From positions 62,001 to 126,000 of the forward strand of contig RPFO01000167.1 in the NCBI GenBank assembly GCA_009746045.1: DNA of 64,000 nt. Direction: 5' to 3'. Both the position numbers and the translations under genes were made by a program. Positions 1 to 33,000 of this stretch are shown piece after piece. This DNA is from Mesostigma viride. Its lineage: Eukaryota > Streptophyta > Mesostigmatophyceae > Mesostigmatales > Mesostigmataceae. How positions within the stretch are numbered: the first letter of the stretch is position 1; each line of letters begins with the position of its first letter. The notes beneath the pieces were generated by a model. It made no database searches, had not been told where the DNA came from, and saw only the letters and a program-made list of their open reading frames with translations.

Positions 1-26
1 CCCACCTGGCCGTCGCGTACACCGCC
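1..26 (-). repeat. copy of the NOMO exon 22 end and its donor
   Basis: Positions 1-26 match 95-120 with two mismatches. The matched stretch in the true exon is the end of exon 22 (VAVYATG) plus the first donor bases. The copy lies downstream in transcript sense and preserves an apparent CAG/GTGGG junction. It runs off the window edge, so the next exon cannot be seen. Confidence 0.7.
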
Positions 27-99
27 GTGTGCGCGCGTACCCACATTTGGCCTTCTCGCGTACAACAGGAGTACAATAGGCGTGCACGGGAGCACCCAC

Positions 100-20787
<20,688 letters not shown>

Positions 20788-21636
20788 TTACGTAGTAATT
20801 ACTCTTCCCTTCTACAAAATATTGCTCCGCCGAGAATACCTCTGTTTCACAGGCTATTCATCATGATCGCATAAAATTATGAGCTGCTAAAAGTTGTGAC
20901 GACCTCGCATTTGGGCAGCTTCACTTCGCATCCACGTACCTGTCACAATTCACCATCTCTCGAGGCGGTCACTGCCCAGAGGCCACTGCCCATTGCCTAG
21001 TGCCCGCCATTCCGCAGTCCCGCACGTGCTGGCAGCCCTCCACTGTGCTCCGTGTGCTGGCACGCACCGTCGAAGGAGCTGGCTGCGTCGCGCCGATCAA
21101 ACACGACAACACGACAACATCTTAAATTTGGCTGCTAACATCCCAGCGGCGATCTGCGGTTGTTGTTGTGTTGACTGTTGACTTGTTGCCCACGCCGCAC
21201 ATGAGTTGAGTTGAGTTTATTCCCGCGCCGCACATGGGCAGCCATCGACTGCTCAAACGGTCAAGTGGTTGTTTGACGCATGTATGTACTGCCACTTGCC
21301 AGCAGCCCGCGATGTCATGTCATCAGCCTGTCAAGCCCCGTCCATATTTTACCGTTGGTGCGCGACTTGCGAGCTACTGGTCCCACTCGAGGTATCACGC
21401 TTTCCAGTTTCTCCGTCGGCAGATGCGTTGATTCTCGGTTTTAGAACGTCCAGGACGTGACAAATACAGTGCGACGCGAAAGGAATTTCTCAAAAAGGAA
21501 GAGGTTCTAGCATTCCTTTCGCCCGCTTCGAGGTTCAGCTTCATAAAAGAATCAAGTCCATAAAATTTATACTACAATATTCTTTGGTTGGTGCGTGAGT
21601 CTCCTTGGCTATTTTGTCCTACGATTTGCCAGGAGA
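20788..21636. promoter_or_regulatory. divergent intergenic region between NOMO and the BTB gene
   Basis: The two start codons face away from each other, 849 bp apart. The stretch must hold both 5' UTRs and promoters and could be a shared bidirectional promoter. I see no unambiguous TATA box or coding signal in it; assignment is by position only. Confidence 0.5.
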
Positions 21637-22391
21637 ATGGCATCTTCATCCTCGCCAACTGAAGGGCATGGCAAAAAGCGGAGACTTACTTCAACCAACG
21701 GCACTGGAAAACTGGTCGAGCTTTCCGTCGGGGGACAGGTTTATGCTACGACGCTTGACACTCTTTGCAAGGACAAGGGCTCCATGCTTGCGGCAATGTT
21801 CTCAGGCACATTTCCATTATGTGAAACGAGCGACGGGCATTACTTCATAGACAGAGACGGCCAACGTTTTCGACACGTTCTCAACTATCTTCGCACGGGG
21901 ACGGTACACTTGCCCTCAGAAAACGCCATACAGATGTGCGAAGAGCTCCTTGAGGAGGTAAATATCACTATCCCCTTACTAGCATTTTTCGTGTTGCCCC
22001 CTTCCTATTTTCGTCTCATGCAGCCTGGACTGTCAAATCTAAAGCAGGTCATAAAAGCACCGAAGCCACTGACCTTCGAATGTCTGATCACGGTTGCATG
22101 CGCTCGCCAACTATGCAGGCAGAATTTTTCATCCTGGATGGATTGCAAAAGTTGCTCGAGGAACGCCTCCAGAACGAAATGATCAAAGCGGAGCAACTGG
22201 AACAAGACAGGCTGAAGTCCGTGCGCGCTGCCGGTTATATTCAAGATATTTCCGGAGCTTTGTACAACAAGGCGGACCTAGAGCTGCAGAGGCGGAGACG
22301 CAACGCTCAGTTGTCGAATGGAGCTGCCTCGGCAGGAGGTTCTCAGAGATATCCAACTCAACACATTTTCACATTGAACGCAGAATTCTGA
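21637..22391 (+). CDS. BTB/POZ T1-domain (KCTD-like) protein, two exons
   Basis: Exons 21637-21957 and 22119-22391 join in phase 0 across a 161-bp GTAAAT...GCAG intron and give 197 residues. Residues about 25-110 form a T1-type BTB domain: VELSVGGQVYATTLDTL, DKGSMLAAMFSG, GHYFIDRDGQRFRHVLNYLRTG, and then, across the intron, LLEEAEFFILDGLQKLL. This is the layout of KCTD and plant BTB adaptor proteins, which oligomerise and often present substrates to CUL3 ubiquitin ligases. The second half is a charged helix (EERLQNEMIKAEQLEQDRLK) and ends HIFTLNAEF. An earlier in-frame GTG is not needed; the ATG at 21637 follows cagga and starts MASSSSP. Substrate and partner cannot be told from the sequence. 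Confidence 0.88.
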
Positions 22392-22900
22392 TTTTCACTA
22401 TGCCCTTCAACTGCAATGTCCTGAGCTGCATGCACATTAAACAATTCGTGCAACTAGGCAGCTCCGTTGCATTTCCAACTGCCTTCCTATGAGGAATCAT
22501 AAATAACAAAAGTGAAGGAGGAAAAGGCATAAGGTATGCATGAGGCAGGATCCAACTGCCTGATGCGGGACTAAGAATCCCTGGAGAAACTTTCTGCTGC
22601 TTGTAACGAACCAGATGCATTACGCACATCCATCATACCTGTCGGTTGCATTTTGTCTACTGAATGGCCGATGCATTGTCAAGGAGGATGATGACAGCAG
22701 TCACAGGCCGCCTCCACACATTTCCATGTAAAATATGAAGGGGTAAATCCCCTGTTACAAGCTAGCTAGCATCGTTTTCATAACATTGTACAAGTTAAAC
22801 CGGCCTATGCCTGGTTTGTGCCTGCCAGCCCACCGTAGTTGTCTAGTTTTTCTCTGTTGAAGATTTATTTATTACTAGCATAAAAGTTAATTGACCACAT
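22392..22900 (+). other. 3' flank of the BTB gene
   Basis: No coding signal. A tgtaa motif (about 22601) could be a green-algal-type polyadenylation signal. Short AT-rich stretches follow until the first LINE tail near 22900. Confidence 0.4.
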
Positions 22901-23345
22901 TTGCTAATTAATTAATCAAACACGTGCTGCCGTTGTTGGGGAGTCACTAGCACTGGATACGTGCTTTAACTTAATCCCTGAGTGTGCACAAATGGCAGGG
23001 AGGCAGAGGAGCCCTGCACTTGGCCTTATCCATAATCTTTTTCCAAATCACGGAGAGGCCTATGTAGGCTCCCCATGTCCTCTACTAGCTGCTCTTTGAA
23101 AGTGCGGGCCGGCTTGCGGCGTCTAGCATTGCTGGGCCCGGCCTACGTGAGGAGGTGCCTGCCAGGCTGAGTTGGCCGCAGCCCTGCCGAGAGGGGCCAC
23201 GTGAGGTGTCTACCTGCATGGTTGGTGCGAGCTAAGTGCCCTACTAGCCATGCAGGCGTTCGGCTGCTTGATGGTGCTGGTGATAAGTGGCATAGGTACA
23301 AGTCCTCACTGCGGTTATGAGCAGCGTATCGATCCCACACGGAAA
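22901..23345 (-). mobile_element. LINE family B, 3' fragment (copy 1)
   Basis: Minus-strand 3' end of a non-LTR element. It starts at an AATTAATTAA tail (about 22905), has the family end block (gctgccgttgttggggagtca), then degraded C-terminal ORF2 sequence similar to that of the copy at 23830-24795. Reading frames are broken. Confidence 0.7.
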
Positions 23346-23829
23346 ATTGACCGCAGCGATGGTGGCCGTCTGTGCTGCAATCCCCGGGACCTGCGCGGCC
23401 AGGGCCTCGGTTTGGGCGGTACGGTGATGGCGCGTCGAGCTTCTTGACGTACGAGCACTGCAGCACCTGCCAGTAGTCACGCAGGCACATCCACGCACAA
23501 GGTTATGATTCGATCTAGAATGGTGCTGCATAGCCAGCTACAACATGGCCGTGTGAGAAGAGCGCACTGGTTGCTGTCTCACGCGGCAGCGCCAAACAAG
23601 TCTTATTTTCCTCTACATCTTCACTCTGGCTACGGACCTGGTTGGTAAGTGATAAACATTCAAGCTGCTGGCATTTTTCAAGGAGACAACCAGCGCAGCA
23701 TCTTCGTGTCGCGGGCATGCCTGGGCTGCTCTGCCGACCAGTGCATCATTAGCTGCTGCATGACATGTGTCACGGTCAACAAGGGGGCAATGAATTCATT
23801 GCCCCCTTGGTTAACCCTGCATGCCATGC
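23346..23829. other. unassigned repeat-like DNA between two LINE B fragments
   Basis: No family motif recognised. The phrase aaggagacaaccagcgcag recurs at about 54633, so part of it is repetitive DNA, probably LINE-derived. Confidence 0.4.
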
Positions 23830-24795
23830 CTTAATTAATTAATGAATTAATTAGACTCGTGCTCCCGTTGGGGAGTCACGGAGCATTAACCCCGATGGAT
23901 GGATGGGTGGGTGCAAACAGTCCTACCGGTCTAAGCGATCTACATCAGCTACCTACGACATCTATCTAACAGCATTACTAACTACAACATCTATTATCTA
24001 TACAGCACTGGCGTGCCTCCCACGGGCTTGCACACGCGGGCGCTTCCCCACATGGGAAGGCTCGTTGTCCTCTATGACCTGGGCCCACTTGGCCTGGTCC
24101 ATCATCTTCTTCCAAATCACGGAGAGGCCTAGGCCCCCCATGTCCTCTACTAGCTGTTCTTTGAAGGTGCGGGCCTTGCGGCGGCTAACATTAGGGGGCC
24201 CGGCCCACGTCAGGAGGTGCCGGCCAGGCTGAGCTGGTCGCAGTCCTGCGGGGGGGCCACGTGAGGTGTCTACCTGGTGGGTGCGAGCTAGGTGCCCTAC
24301 GAGCTGCAGGCGCCGCTGCTTAATGGTGCTGGTGATATATGGCATGCCCTGGTACAGGTCCTCATTGCGGACATGAGCAGCATATCCTACTCTGAAAATA
24401 TGGAACGCAGCATGTTGGTGACCGCGCCGTCCAGCTTGCGGGCCAGGTCGGCGGTGAGGGTCCACGTCTCGGCCCCGTACGTGAGAACAGGAAGGACGAG
24501 CACCTTGAACAGGTCCTGTTTCTCGATCTTGCCCAGGGGCTTGCGCCACAGGGCCCGGTACTGGCGTAAAGCGTGCCAGGCGAGGGAGATGCGGTGGTCC
24601 ACATCAACCTCGCAGCTGGGGAGCAGGCTGCCCAGCAGCTTGACGCGGTCACGATACAGGACTCGAGAGCCGTCGAGGAGATAGAGGGGTGGCGGTGAGT
24701 GGGTGAGCCCAACCGCCAGGGCCTCTGTCTTCTTGCTGACCTCAAGCCCCACTGCACGGGCCTCGATAGCCAGGCAGTCAAGCCATGCCATGCCA
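23830..24795 (-). mobile_element. LINE family B, 3' fragment with ORF2 C-terminus (copy 2)
   Basis: Minus strand. Reading down from 24790: GLEVSKKTEALAVGL, KLLGSLLPSCEVDVDHRI, TYGAETWTLTADLARKLDGA, then RRLQLVGHLARTHQVDTSRG and IWKKMMDQAKWAQVIE. These are the post-palm region and C-terminal part of a non-LTR reverse transcriptase ORF. Frames shift near 24400. The 3' tail is TTAATTAATTAA at about 23830-23855. It is 5' truncated: the YADD core and endonuclease are missing. Confidence 0.85.
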
Positions 24796-24892
24796 TGCCA
24801 TGCCTTATAGCAGTGTGACTAGGTTGTCGTAGAGGGATGTGCTATGCCCGGCCCCTTTCGTGCCATTATGAAGCTGCGGATATTATCTGTTG

Positions 24893-24978
24893 CAGGTAAT
24901 TAATTAGTTAATAAGTTTAATTAATTAACTTGTGGTCCCGTTGGGGCGTCACGGAGCATTAACCCCTGTTGCAGTTGG
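24893..24978 (-). mobile_element. LINE family B, 3' end stub (copy 3)
   Basis: Only the tail (taattaattagttaataag) and the end block (gtcacggagcattaacccc) are present, giving an extremely truncated insertion of about 85 bp. The TIR element at 24981 begins immediately after it. Confidence 0.6.
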
Positions 24979-25415
24979 TACCGTAGTGGCTCAAATCACA
25001 TTGCGAATTAATATTTTCGAATGACCCCACGAAAAGTGCTAAAATAATGCTCCAATTTACCCCGTAAAGTATGAAAACCGGGCAGCGCCGCTACACCTGT
25101 TTCTGGCTGCAGGCCGCGGCGCAGCTAGATGAAGGGGAGCGCCGCGCTTGCCGCGCCGCGCCGCGCCGCGTCGCGCCAGATTGAGAACGCATTTCGGGGA
25201 AATGGGTATATTTTATTAGCCAATTACGGACCAAAGAGGTGAGAGGGGAAATGAGTATCAGCGATTGAGAACGCATTCAATTCAGTTTGCCGAGACCTTG
25301 GTACTAGGGCTTGAAGCAATTATGATGATTTGCATGGTCCAACTAGACAACTTAAGCCGTACTTTAACACAAGTTAGACAAGTACTTTTTGCATTTGGGT
25401 ATGATCAGGGAGGAT

Positions 25416-27870
25416 TAAAAAAAATTAAATTAAATTAAATTATAACATGCCTCCGTGGGGAGGTCATGTAGCACATATTCCATGATGGATGGGGTGGAGG
25501 AAGCCGCGTGATCGAACTATACTAACGCTAGGCTATCTAGAAAATCCTAACTACACTACTCATCAAAACGCCTCCTCCGCTTGGGGGGAGGTGGCTTGCC
25601 CACAGGGTCGGGCGTGTGCGCCTTGACAATCTTCTTCCACCGCGTCTTGTCCTGCATGACAGTCCAAAGACGGGAAAGAGAGTGTATGCGGTGCTCAAAC
25701 TGGGCTGGGACCACTAGGTCGTCCAGCAACATCTGAACGTAGTTGGTGACAGGTTTCCCTACCCTTTTGGGAATGTCCGCGGGGCCAGGCCAGGTCAGAA
25801 TATGCCGCCCTGGCTGGCCAAGCCGCTGGGGGCCGGCCAGACCAAGGGTGGTGTCGACCTGGCTAGTGCGGGCAAGGTGTCCTACAAATGCTATCCTACG
25901 CTGCCTAATCTCGTCCGAAACACGAGGCATGCCATGATACAAAGACTCTGATGACGGACGCTCGGAAAAACCTACGTTAAGGACCTGCCGGAGCATCCTG
26001 TAAACTGTGCCGTCGAGCCGAGCTGCCAGTTTGGGTGGGAGGGTCCACGCCTCGGCGCCATACGTGAGCACCGTGAGGACGAGGACCTTGAAGAGCATGC
26101 GTTTGCGGTGCCCGTCCAGGCCCTTCGAGCGCCAGTAAGGTGTGAGCGAACGGAGCTTGGCCCAGGCGAGGGCGATGCGGGTGTCCACATCGTCGTCGGT
26201 GTCAGGAAGCCAGCTCCCCAACAGCTTGAAGCGGTCGCGGAACGGGACCTCCGTCCCGTCGAGCAGGCGCGGCAGCGGTGGTGTACTGGAGGCCCCTATC
26301 ACCATCGCCTCAGTCTTGACACTAATCTCCAACCCCACCGCCCGCGCCTCCAGGCCCAGGCAGTCCAGCCAGGTCTGAATGTGCTCGGGGCGCTCGATGA
26401 GGGTGGTATCATCCGCATAAATCAGGTCGGCAAGGCGGTACCCCGGTCTAACCCCGCCGTGCTCTTTCACGTTAAGGATGTCCAAGCCTGGCTCGAACCC
26501 CTTAAGAGCAGTAAAGCGCGCACGTGCCCGGCGCATGACGTGATCCACGACAATAATGAACAGGTATGGGGACAGGACACAACCTTGCCACACCCCGTGG
26601 TGAAGGGGGAATGGTGGAGTGGTGCCCTCCGCAGTCCGCTGCCACTACTGCCTGTGAGCCCTCATACAGTCGGCGAATGGCAGCAATAAACGCAGGTGGT
26701 ACCCGATCCAGAGCTAGGATGGCCCAAAGAGCCTCCCAGAGAACCGTGTCAAAGGCCTTGATATAGTCAACAAAAATGAAGACCAGCGGCAAACTGTCAG
26801 GGGGAAGTCGACGCACCTCCTCCATCAACCGGCGCGCGACAAACACAGCCATGACAGTGCTGGTGTTACGACCACTACGGAAACCCATCTGAGACTCACC
26901 CAGGTGTGGGTCCAGCGCGGCGCGGAGCCTGTGCAGCATCATGCGCATGAAGACCTTCAGCGCGGCGCTCTGGAGGCAGACACCCCGGTAGTTGCCGGGG
27001 TCAGCAGCAGAGCCCTTCTTGTACAGCATGACGCGGATGGCCGTCTGCCACTCAGCAGGCGGAGGCTCGTCAGAGAGCAGGACACGGTTGCAGAACGCCA
27101 GCAGAAGATCCCTAACCGCCAGATCAGGGGTCTTCAGCAGCTCAGCAGAAAGGTGGTCGGCACCGACCGCTGCATCGTACCGCAGACGAGCAAGGGCGCC
27201 GTCCAATTCCTCCAAAGTGAAGGGGTGGACGACGTCGTCAGTGGCAAGGCAACCCTCCTTCAAGGCGGGGACTTGGTAGTCCGCGGCCGAGGAGGGGGGC
27301 GCCGGTGGCGGCGGGGGTCCGGCGACCCCGAGGCGGGCGGCCGTCTCGGGGTGCAGCGGCGGGGGGGGGGCGCGAGCCCCACCGGTCAAGGAAACATTGT
27401 GGGCCAACCAGCGGTCAAGGCTTACCGGCGCCGTGCCGTCCCCCGTATGCTCCACCGGGGTGCGCTGACGCCGGCCGCCGAGCCGGTCGAGGTGGTACCA
27501 CATGTCCTAATTGCCCTGGTTGCGGGCCTGGCAGGCCTTGGCATCCGCGATGCACTGGGCCGCCTCCGCGTCCTGAGCGTGCTCGTAGGCCTCCACAAGG
27601 GCGGCCTTGAGCAATGGTTTCTGCAGCGGGTCCCGGTTACGCTTGAGGCGGTGCCGGGCGGCCAAGACCTTGGGGTCCTGGCGGTAGAGCGGGCCGGGGC
27701 GGCGGCGGGGCATGACCGGCAGGTGCCGGGCCGCCAGCAACGGGGCACGGGCCGCAAAGCCCGCAAAAATGGCTGCGGTGGGGGCACCCGTGTCGAGCTC
27801 GTCGACGTCCGCCCGGGCGTCCAGGGCCGACAGGTACTCCCGGCGGCACCGGTTCCGCTCGTGCTCGGCG
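25416..27870 (-). mobile_element. LINE family A, 5'-truncated copy with reverse transcriptase
   Basis: Non-LTR retrotransposon on the minus strand, flanked by an 11-bp direct repeat tcagggaggat (25405-25415 and 27871-27881), a target-site duplication. The 3' tail is an (AATTT)n-type microsatellite at about 25417-25441. Reverse transcriptase motifs in order: MLYKKGSAADPGNYRGV, QMGFRSGRNTSTVMAV, FVDYIKAFDTVLW, then one frameshift near 26595, then GCVLSPYLFIIVVDHVM and YADDTTLI. The C-terminal part has RRIAFVGHLARTSQVDT and ends near 25556. No endonuclease domain is present, so it is 5' truncated. One frameshift is the main damage seen in the reverse transcriptase, so the insertion is fairly recent. 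Confidence 0.88.
25556..27503 (-). pseudogene. LINE A ORF2 remnant (reverse transcriptase), one frameshift
   Basis: Two overlapping open frames (26502-27503 and 25556-26593) make up one reverse transcriptase. The catalytic YADD motif and the FVD-KAFD motif are intact; the break is a single-frame change in the segment between IRRLYEGSQAVV and GCVLSPYLF. The N-terminal region (upstream of QCIADAKACQARNQGN, 27500-27600) is missing. The closest non-LTR clade cannot be settled by eye. Confidence 0.82.
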
Positions 27871-28017
27871 TCAGGGAGGATACGTCATGAATACTCAAGT
27901 TACATTTTATTTTGAACATAAAATTTGAGCACTAACTTAATATAATCACTAGGTACTGATTTGGGCCATATTTCTGATTAGGGCCATGTTGGGTTAATTA
28001 ATTAAGAAATAGCACTG

Positions 28018-28088
28018 ATTAGGGCCCTATTAGCACTCATTAGGGGCCCTATTAGCACTGATTAGGGGCCCTATTAATTAAGATTAGG
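28018..28088. repeat. about 23-bp repeat in the TIR element
   Basis: Three copies built on ggccctattagcactgatta, with AT-rich surroundings, inside the right arm of the TIR element. Confidence 0.75.
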
Positions 28089-28328
28089 GCCTTATGTCAT
28101 ACTGGTACTCGTTTAATTGTCAGATAGGAACTGCGCTTGGTGGGTAATTAATGTACTTGGTAGGTTGGAATCCAAGTCAGACACTGAACTAGGTGCCCTA
28201 ATATAAACAAGCTCCCGGGCTCGAAGTTTACCTAACACGTGCTGAACTTTCCCCGCAAAGTGTCAAAACCATGCAGAAAAACCCTCGAAAAAATATTAAT
28301 TCGCAATGTGATTTGAGCCACTACGGTA

Positions 28329-29980
28329 TATGGATTGCAGTATACATCGCATCGTTGTACAAAGCGGGGTCCTAGCAACCTTGGGGGCCTACTGCAGGTT
28401 TGAACCAGTCGACCCCCACATGCCCGTGAATGTGTTTACTCGCATATTGAAAAATCCATGCAAGTTCAGATGCATGATTACCTAACTTCAGTGCTAAGTT
28501 GAGGTAATGAGGATCGATGATGCCAAACACATGGCTTCGCAAGAATCCAAAAAAGCTTTTTCTTTTCTAGAAGTACGAATCATTTGACCAAGGTCTAACA
28601 ACAGAGACCTACCGTGGGTGACTCCTCCCCTGAAATTGGGGGGAATTAAAGCGGCCCTAGGCTCAGAGGCACAAATCGACTCGGCAAACTCATACGGCAT
28701 TAAACCCAGAGGCCACGTGAGCTTCCTCCTGGCACAGGCGATTTGCGGGGCTCGATCTCCACGGATGCTCGACAAGTAATCACCGCTATAGTTGTGATGC
28801 AATACAAGATTCACGTGATGCAATATCTGGTTTGCACTTCTTCAGTCATTGATGTCCACCTGTAAGACAATACCCTACCCTTGTCATAGTCATGTCACTG
28901 CCATCAACCTGAACAGTTGGTAAGTGCGGCTAGTGCAGAGGCGGGCTCGATCTGGACGTATGGCACGAAGTCTCGTGATGTTAAGCCTCTGCATATGATG
29001 TTAAGCTCTTTCATAAACGCTATATGCCGGCAACCAACGTCTGACAGCGACTCGTGGACAACGAAACTTGGCCGCAACTAGAAGCACTCTCCTGAAAGGT
29101 CAGAGCATTTAGCCTTCATGAACCATGAAGGTCAAGGTGCGGCAGAATGAAAGAAAGGTTCACGGAACTGCAGACAAGACAAGGCTCCGTCGATGACAGG
29201 TACAGCGAGTGATACCTTGGCATCCAACGGCCGGTCCATTCGTTAACATGAGTTTACAATGACGATTGCTTCAACGTGAAAAGCTGGAAGATGCCTTTTG
29301 AAGTATGGATGCATACCTCATGATGTCGTGATTTTTATCTTGCAACGCAGCATTCAACTCATTGCGACTTCGCGAGACATCCATGTTTATGGCGCTGGGC
29401 AGGACGGCAAGCATAGTAGGACAGCAGGTGACCTTCGCAAATCACAATTCACCTTTGACCACAACAACTGCTAGCGCCTACAAGCGAGCTCACAATCCTA
29501 AGATTTCTTCCGGGTAAATCCTGGGTAAATGAGTATCTTTATTCACCAATTGGGAGACCTCAATTAGAGAGCTGTTCACAATCCTGAGGTTCCTAAATCA
29601 CGTCTGACGTCAGTCACAAGCGCAGGCCTCCAAAGACCAAAAGTCGCAGCAGTTCCCGCCAGGAGGCTTAATTTTAAGGCAGGATGTACATATACGGTCG
29701 ATTTGGATTTTACTGGCTGTCTGGGATCTGCACCGTCACGTGCCGCGCTCCAGGCCGCACGCCCAGCTGTCGCGTGGAGCGCAGCGCAAGGCTTGGCCGA
29801 GGACGCACGCCCCGAGGTCGCCTGTATTAACTGCTGGCAAGCTCTGCTTCTGGTCATGGCGTCCAGAAGCAAAGGGTGGCTGAGATATAGCAGCACACCG
29901 GGACAAGACAGCGTGACTTGCCGGCAGCGAAATTTTGGGACGGTGCCGTTTCCGTCGCGGTTAGCCTAGAAGAGCGCAGT
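28329..29980. other. intergenic stretch upstream of UFD1, no recognised gene
   Basis: About 1.65 kb. ORFs of about 110 codons on the minus strand (28494-28823, 29576-29896) show no motif I recognise and no splice partners. The right end must include the UFD1 promoter and 5' UTR. Confidence 0.5.
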
Positions 29981-30032
29981 TTTGCAGCAGCAGCTCGTTC
30001 ACCCTTTGGGAAAGAGGCGAATTTTGGAGAAA

Positions 30033-30035
30033 ATG
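30033..30035 (+). CDS. UFD1: UFD1 exon 1 start codon directly before the first donor
   Basis: The sequence gaaaATG is followed at once by GTGAGC, and exon 2 (30180) begins TTTTTTGGTGGG in phase 0 after CTTGCGCAG. The result is [16 protein letters not shown], the expected N-terminus for a UFD1 family member. No better in-frame ATG exists in exon 2. An upstream reading frame runs into exon 2 but gives no family similarity. Confidence 0.7.
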
Positions 30036-33000
30036 GTGAGCACCTGTCTGACTCACATCGGTACTCATTCTTGGAGTCAGCAGGCGTGTATATTGGCTTG
30101 CCACTTCTTCCACAAAGGCGAGGTTGGGAGGCTTAATTATATTTTAAACGATCCTCTTTTGTTGTGTGGACTTGCGCAGTTTTTTGGTGGGTTTAACCGA
30201 CATCAAATTTTCGAGCAACGATATCAATGCTACTCGGTCTCTTTCATGGGGCCTGAAAAGGTACGCAAGCCATTTGGCGCGGCGCGTAGCAATTCCTGTT
30301 ATCAATGGCCTTTGTCGGGCGTATCATGAGAGGATGCGAAACGCCTATGAAGTTTACGTTGCAGGGATTATGGAATTCGTGTAATGCTTTTGCATGGGAA
30401 TGGTGGCATGATGAACCTGCATCGCCTTCACACCGTAATTATGACTGATTTTGTGATGTCCGCGTTCCTGCCCTTATACCGCCTACGATTGAATGTACCC
30501 GGGGGATTCAGGCACATCTGGAGCGAGGAAACAAAGGTGTGTGACATGTTCTTCACAATCGCACCAGGGGGTGCCTTTCCCTGGATGCCGTATTGACATC
30601 GTACGCCTGTTCTCCAGTCCACTGCCATGGAAACACACAATTTGCCGCACATTTTCCGGGCTGCGGGCTCAGGAACGCAACCGTTGATACCTGCACATGG
30701 GAAAACCGTCATGCCTGGCATGCTCTAGGTGCATGTTCTCTCTGGCCAGCCCGATCCATGTCCTATTGTATTGGCCACGTCGTCTGCCTGGGCCTTTGTG
30801 CGAGCTACCTGGGTACCTGCGTCCTTGATGACCCTGTCTGTGACATATAGTCACGTGCTGCGGTGCGTAATCATTTGTCAGCTGGTGTTGATGTGAATGA
30901 AATGCGGGTGGGAGCTTAGATGCACATGCAGGACATATGCATCATTACGGCGAGAAGGGGGGGATGGTGCGCCAGAGGGCCGACTCGGCCCTTCGGCGCT
31001 CACATCCCCCTTGTTCCAGTGCTTTGGTGTGAATACCTGTGCGACGGCACTGTGGCTACTGCTCCGCACCCGTTGACAGAAGTGGTCGGACAGGAACGTG
31101 GACGGATTTCGCTTTCCTATTGCCCGCATTCCGCCAGCATTCGGCCACCTTTCCTCATGGGATGGGTGGTGAGGACACCACCATGGTAGCGTGGCCTTGG
31201 CTCTGCTGGTAGCTGAAGGGGTGGTTATAGTGTACAAGTGGTGGCTATAGTGTACAAGTGGTGGTATTAGTGTACAAGTGGTGGTATTAGTGTGCAAGTG
31301 GTGGTTATAGTGTACACGTGGTGGTTATATTGTACACGTGGTGGCTGTAGTGTACAAGTGGTGGCTGTAGTGTACAAGTGGTGGTATTAGTGTACAAGTG
31401 GTGGTTATATTGTACACGTGGTGGCTGTAGTGTACAAGTGGTGGCTGTAGTGTACACGTGGTGGCTGTAGTGTACAAGTGGTGGCTGTAGTGTACAAGTG
31501 GTGGCTGTAGTGTACAAGTGGTGGTATTAGTGTACAAGTGGTGGTTATATTGTACACGTGGTGGCTGTAGTGTACAAGTGGTGGCTGTAGTGTACAAGTG
31601 GTGGCTGTAGTGTACAAGTGGTGGTATTAGTGTACAAGTGGTGGTTATATTGTACACGTGGTGGCTGTAGTGTACACGTGGTGGCTGTAGTGTACAAGTG
31701 GTGGCTGTAGTGTACAAGTGGTGGCTGTAGTGTACAAGTGGTGGCTGTAGTGTACAAGTGGTGGTATTAGTGTACAAGTGGTGGTTATATTGTACACGTG
31801 GTGGCTGTAGTGTACAAGTGGTGGCTGTAGTGTACAAGGGTTGGCTGTAGTGTACAAGTGGTGGCTGTAGTGTACAAGTGGTGGTTATGTTGTACACGTG
31901 GTGGCTGTAGTGTACAAGTGGTGGTTATGTTGTACACGTGGTGGCTGTAGTGTACAAGTGGTGGTATTAGTGTACACGTGGTGGCTGTAGTGTACAAGTG
32001 GTGGCTGTAGTGTACAAGTGGTGGCTGTAGTGTACAAGTGGTGGTATTAGTGTACAAGTGGTGGTTATATTGTACAAGTGGTGGCTGTAGTGTACAAGTG
32101 GTGGTATTAGTGTACAAGTGGTGGTTATATTGTACACGTGGTGGCTGTAGTGTACAAGTGGTGGCTGTAGTGTACACATGGTGGCTGTAGTGTACAAGTG
32201 GTGGTATTAGTGTACAAGTGGTGGCTGTAGTGTACAAGTGGTGGTATTAGTGTACAAGTGGTGGTATTAGTGTACACGTGGTGGCTGTAGTGTACAAGTG
32301 GTGGCTGTAGTGTACAAGTGGTGGTATTAGTGTACAAGTGGTGGTTATGTTGTACACGTGGTGGCTGTAGTGTACAAGTGGTGGTATTAGTGTACACGTG
32401 GTGGCTGTAGTGTACAAGTGGTGGCTGTAGTGTACAAGTGGTGGCTGTAGTGTACAAGTGGTGGTATTAGTGTACAAGTGGTGGTTATATTGTACTCGTG
32501 GTGGCTGTAGTGTACAAGTGGTGGCTGTAGTGTACACATGGTGGCTGTAGTGTACAAGTGGTGGTATTAGTGTACAAGTGGTGGCTGTAGTGTACAAGTG
32601 GTGGTATTAGTGTACAAGTGGTGGTTATATTGTACACATGGTGGCTGTAGTGTACAAGTGGTGGCTGTAGTGTACAAGTGGTGGTATTAGTGTACAAGTG
32701 GTGGTTATGTTGTACACATGGTGGCTGTAGTGTACAAGTGGTGGCTGTAGTGTACAAGTGGTGGCTGTAGTGTACAAGTGGTGGCTGTAGTGTACAAGTG
32801 GTGGTATTAGTGTACAAGTGGTGGTTATAGTGTACAAGTGGTGGTTATAGTGTACAAGTGCTGGTTATAGTGTACAAGTGGTGGTATTAGTGTACAAGTG
32901 GTGGTTATATTGTACTCGTGGTGGCTGTAGTGTACAAGTGGTGGCTGTAGTGTACAAGTGGTGGTATTAGTGTACAAGTGGTGATATTAGTGTACAAGTG

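Larger units (their letters stand above)
24981..28326. mobile_element. TIR element with TA target duplication, interrupted by a LINE
   Basis: Inverted ends: 24981-25020 begins ccgtagtggctcaaatcaca, and 28285-28326 is its reverse complement apart from a 2-base indel. TA lies directly outside both ends (24979-24980 and 28327-28328), as in Tc1/mariner-type insertion. Without the internal LINE (25416-27870) the element is about 0.9 kb and has no transposase ORF, so it would be a non-autonomous TIR element. Near both ends a subterminal motif (accccgtaaagtatgaaaac / ccccgcaaagtgtcaaaacc) occurs in direct orientation. Confidence 0.7.

Noticed and set aside
28494-28823. 109-codon minus-strand ORF
   Set aside because: No motif, no splice partners and no conservation signal that I can see.
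29576-29969. Overlapping ORFs of 88-106 codons upstream of UFD1
   Set aside because: They lie in the likely UFD1 promoter and 5' UTR region and match no family.
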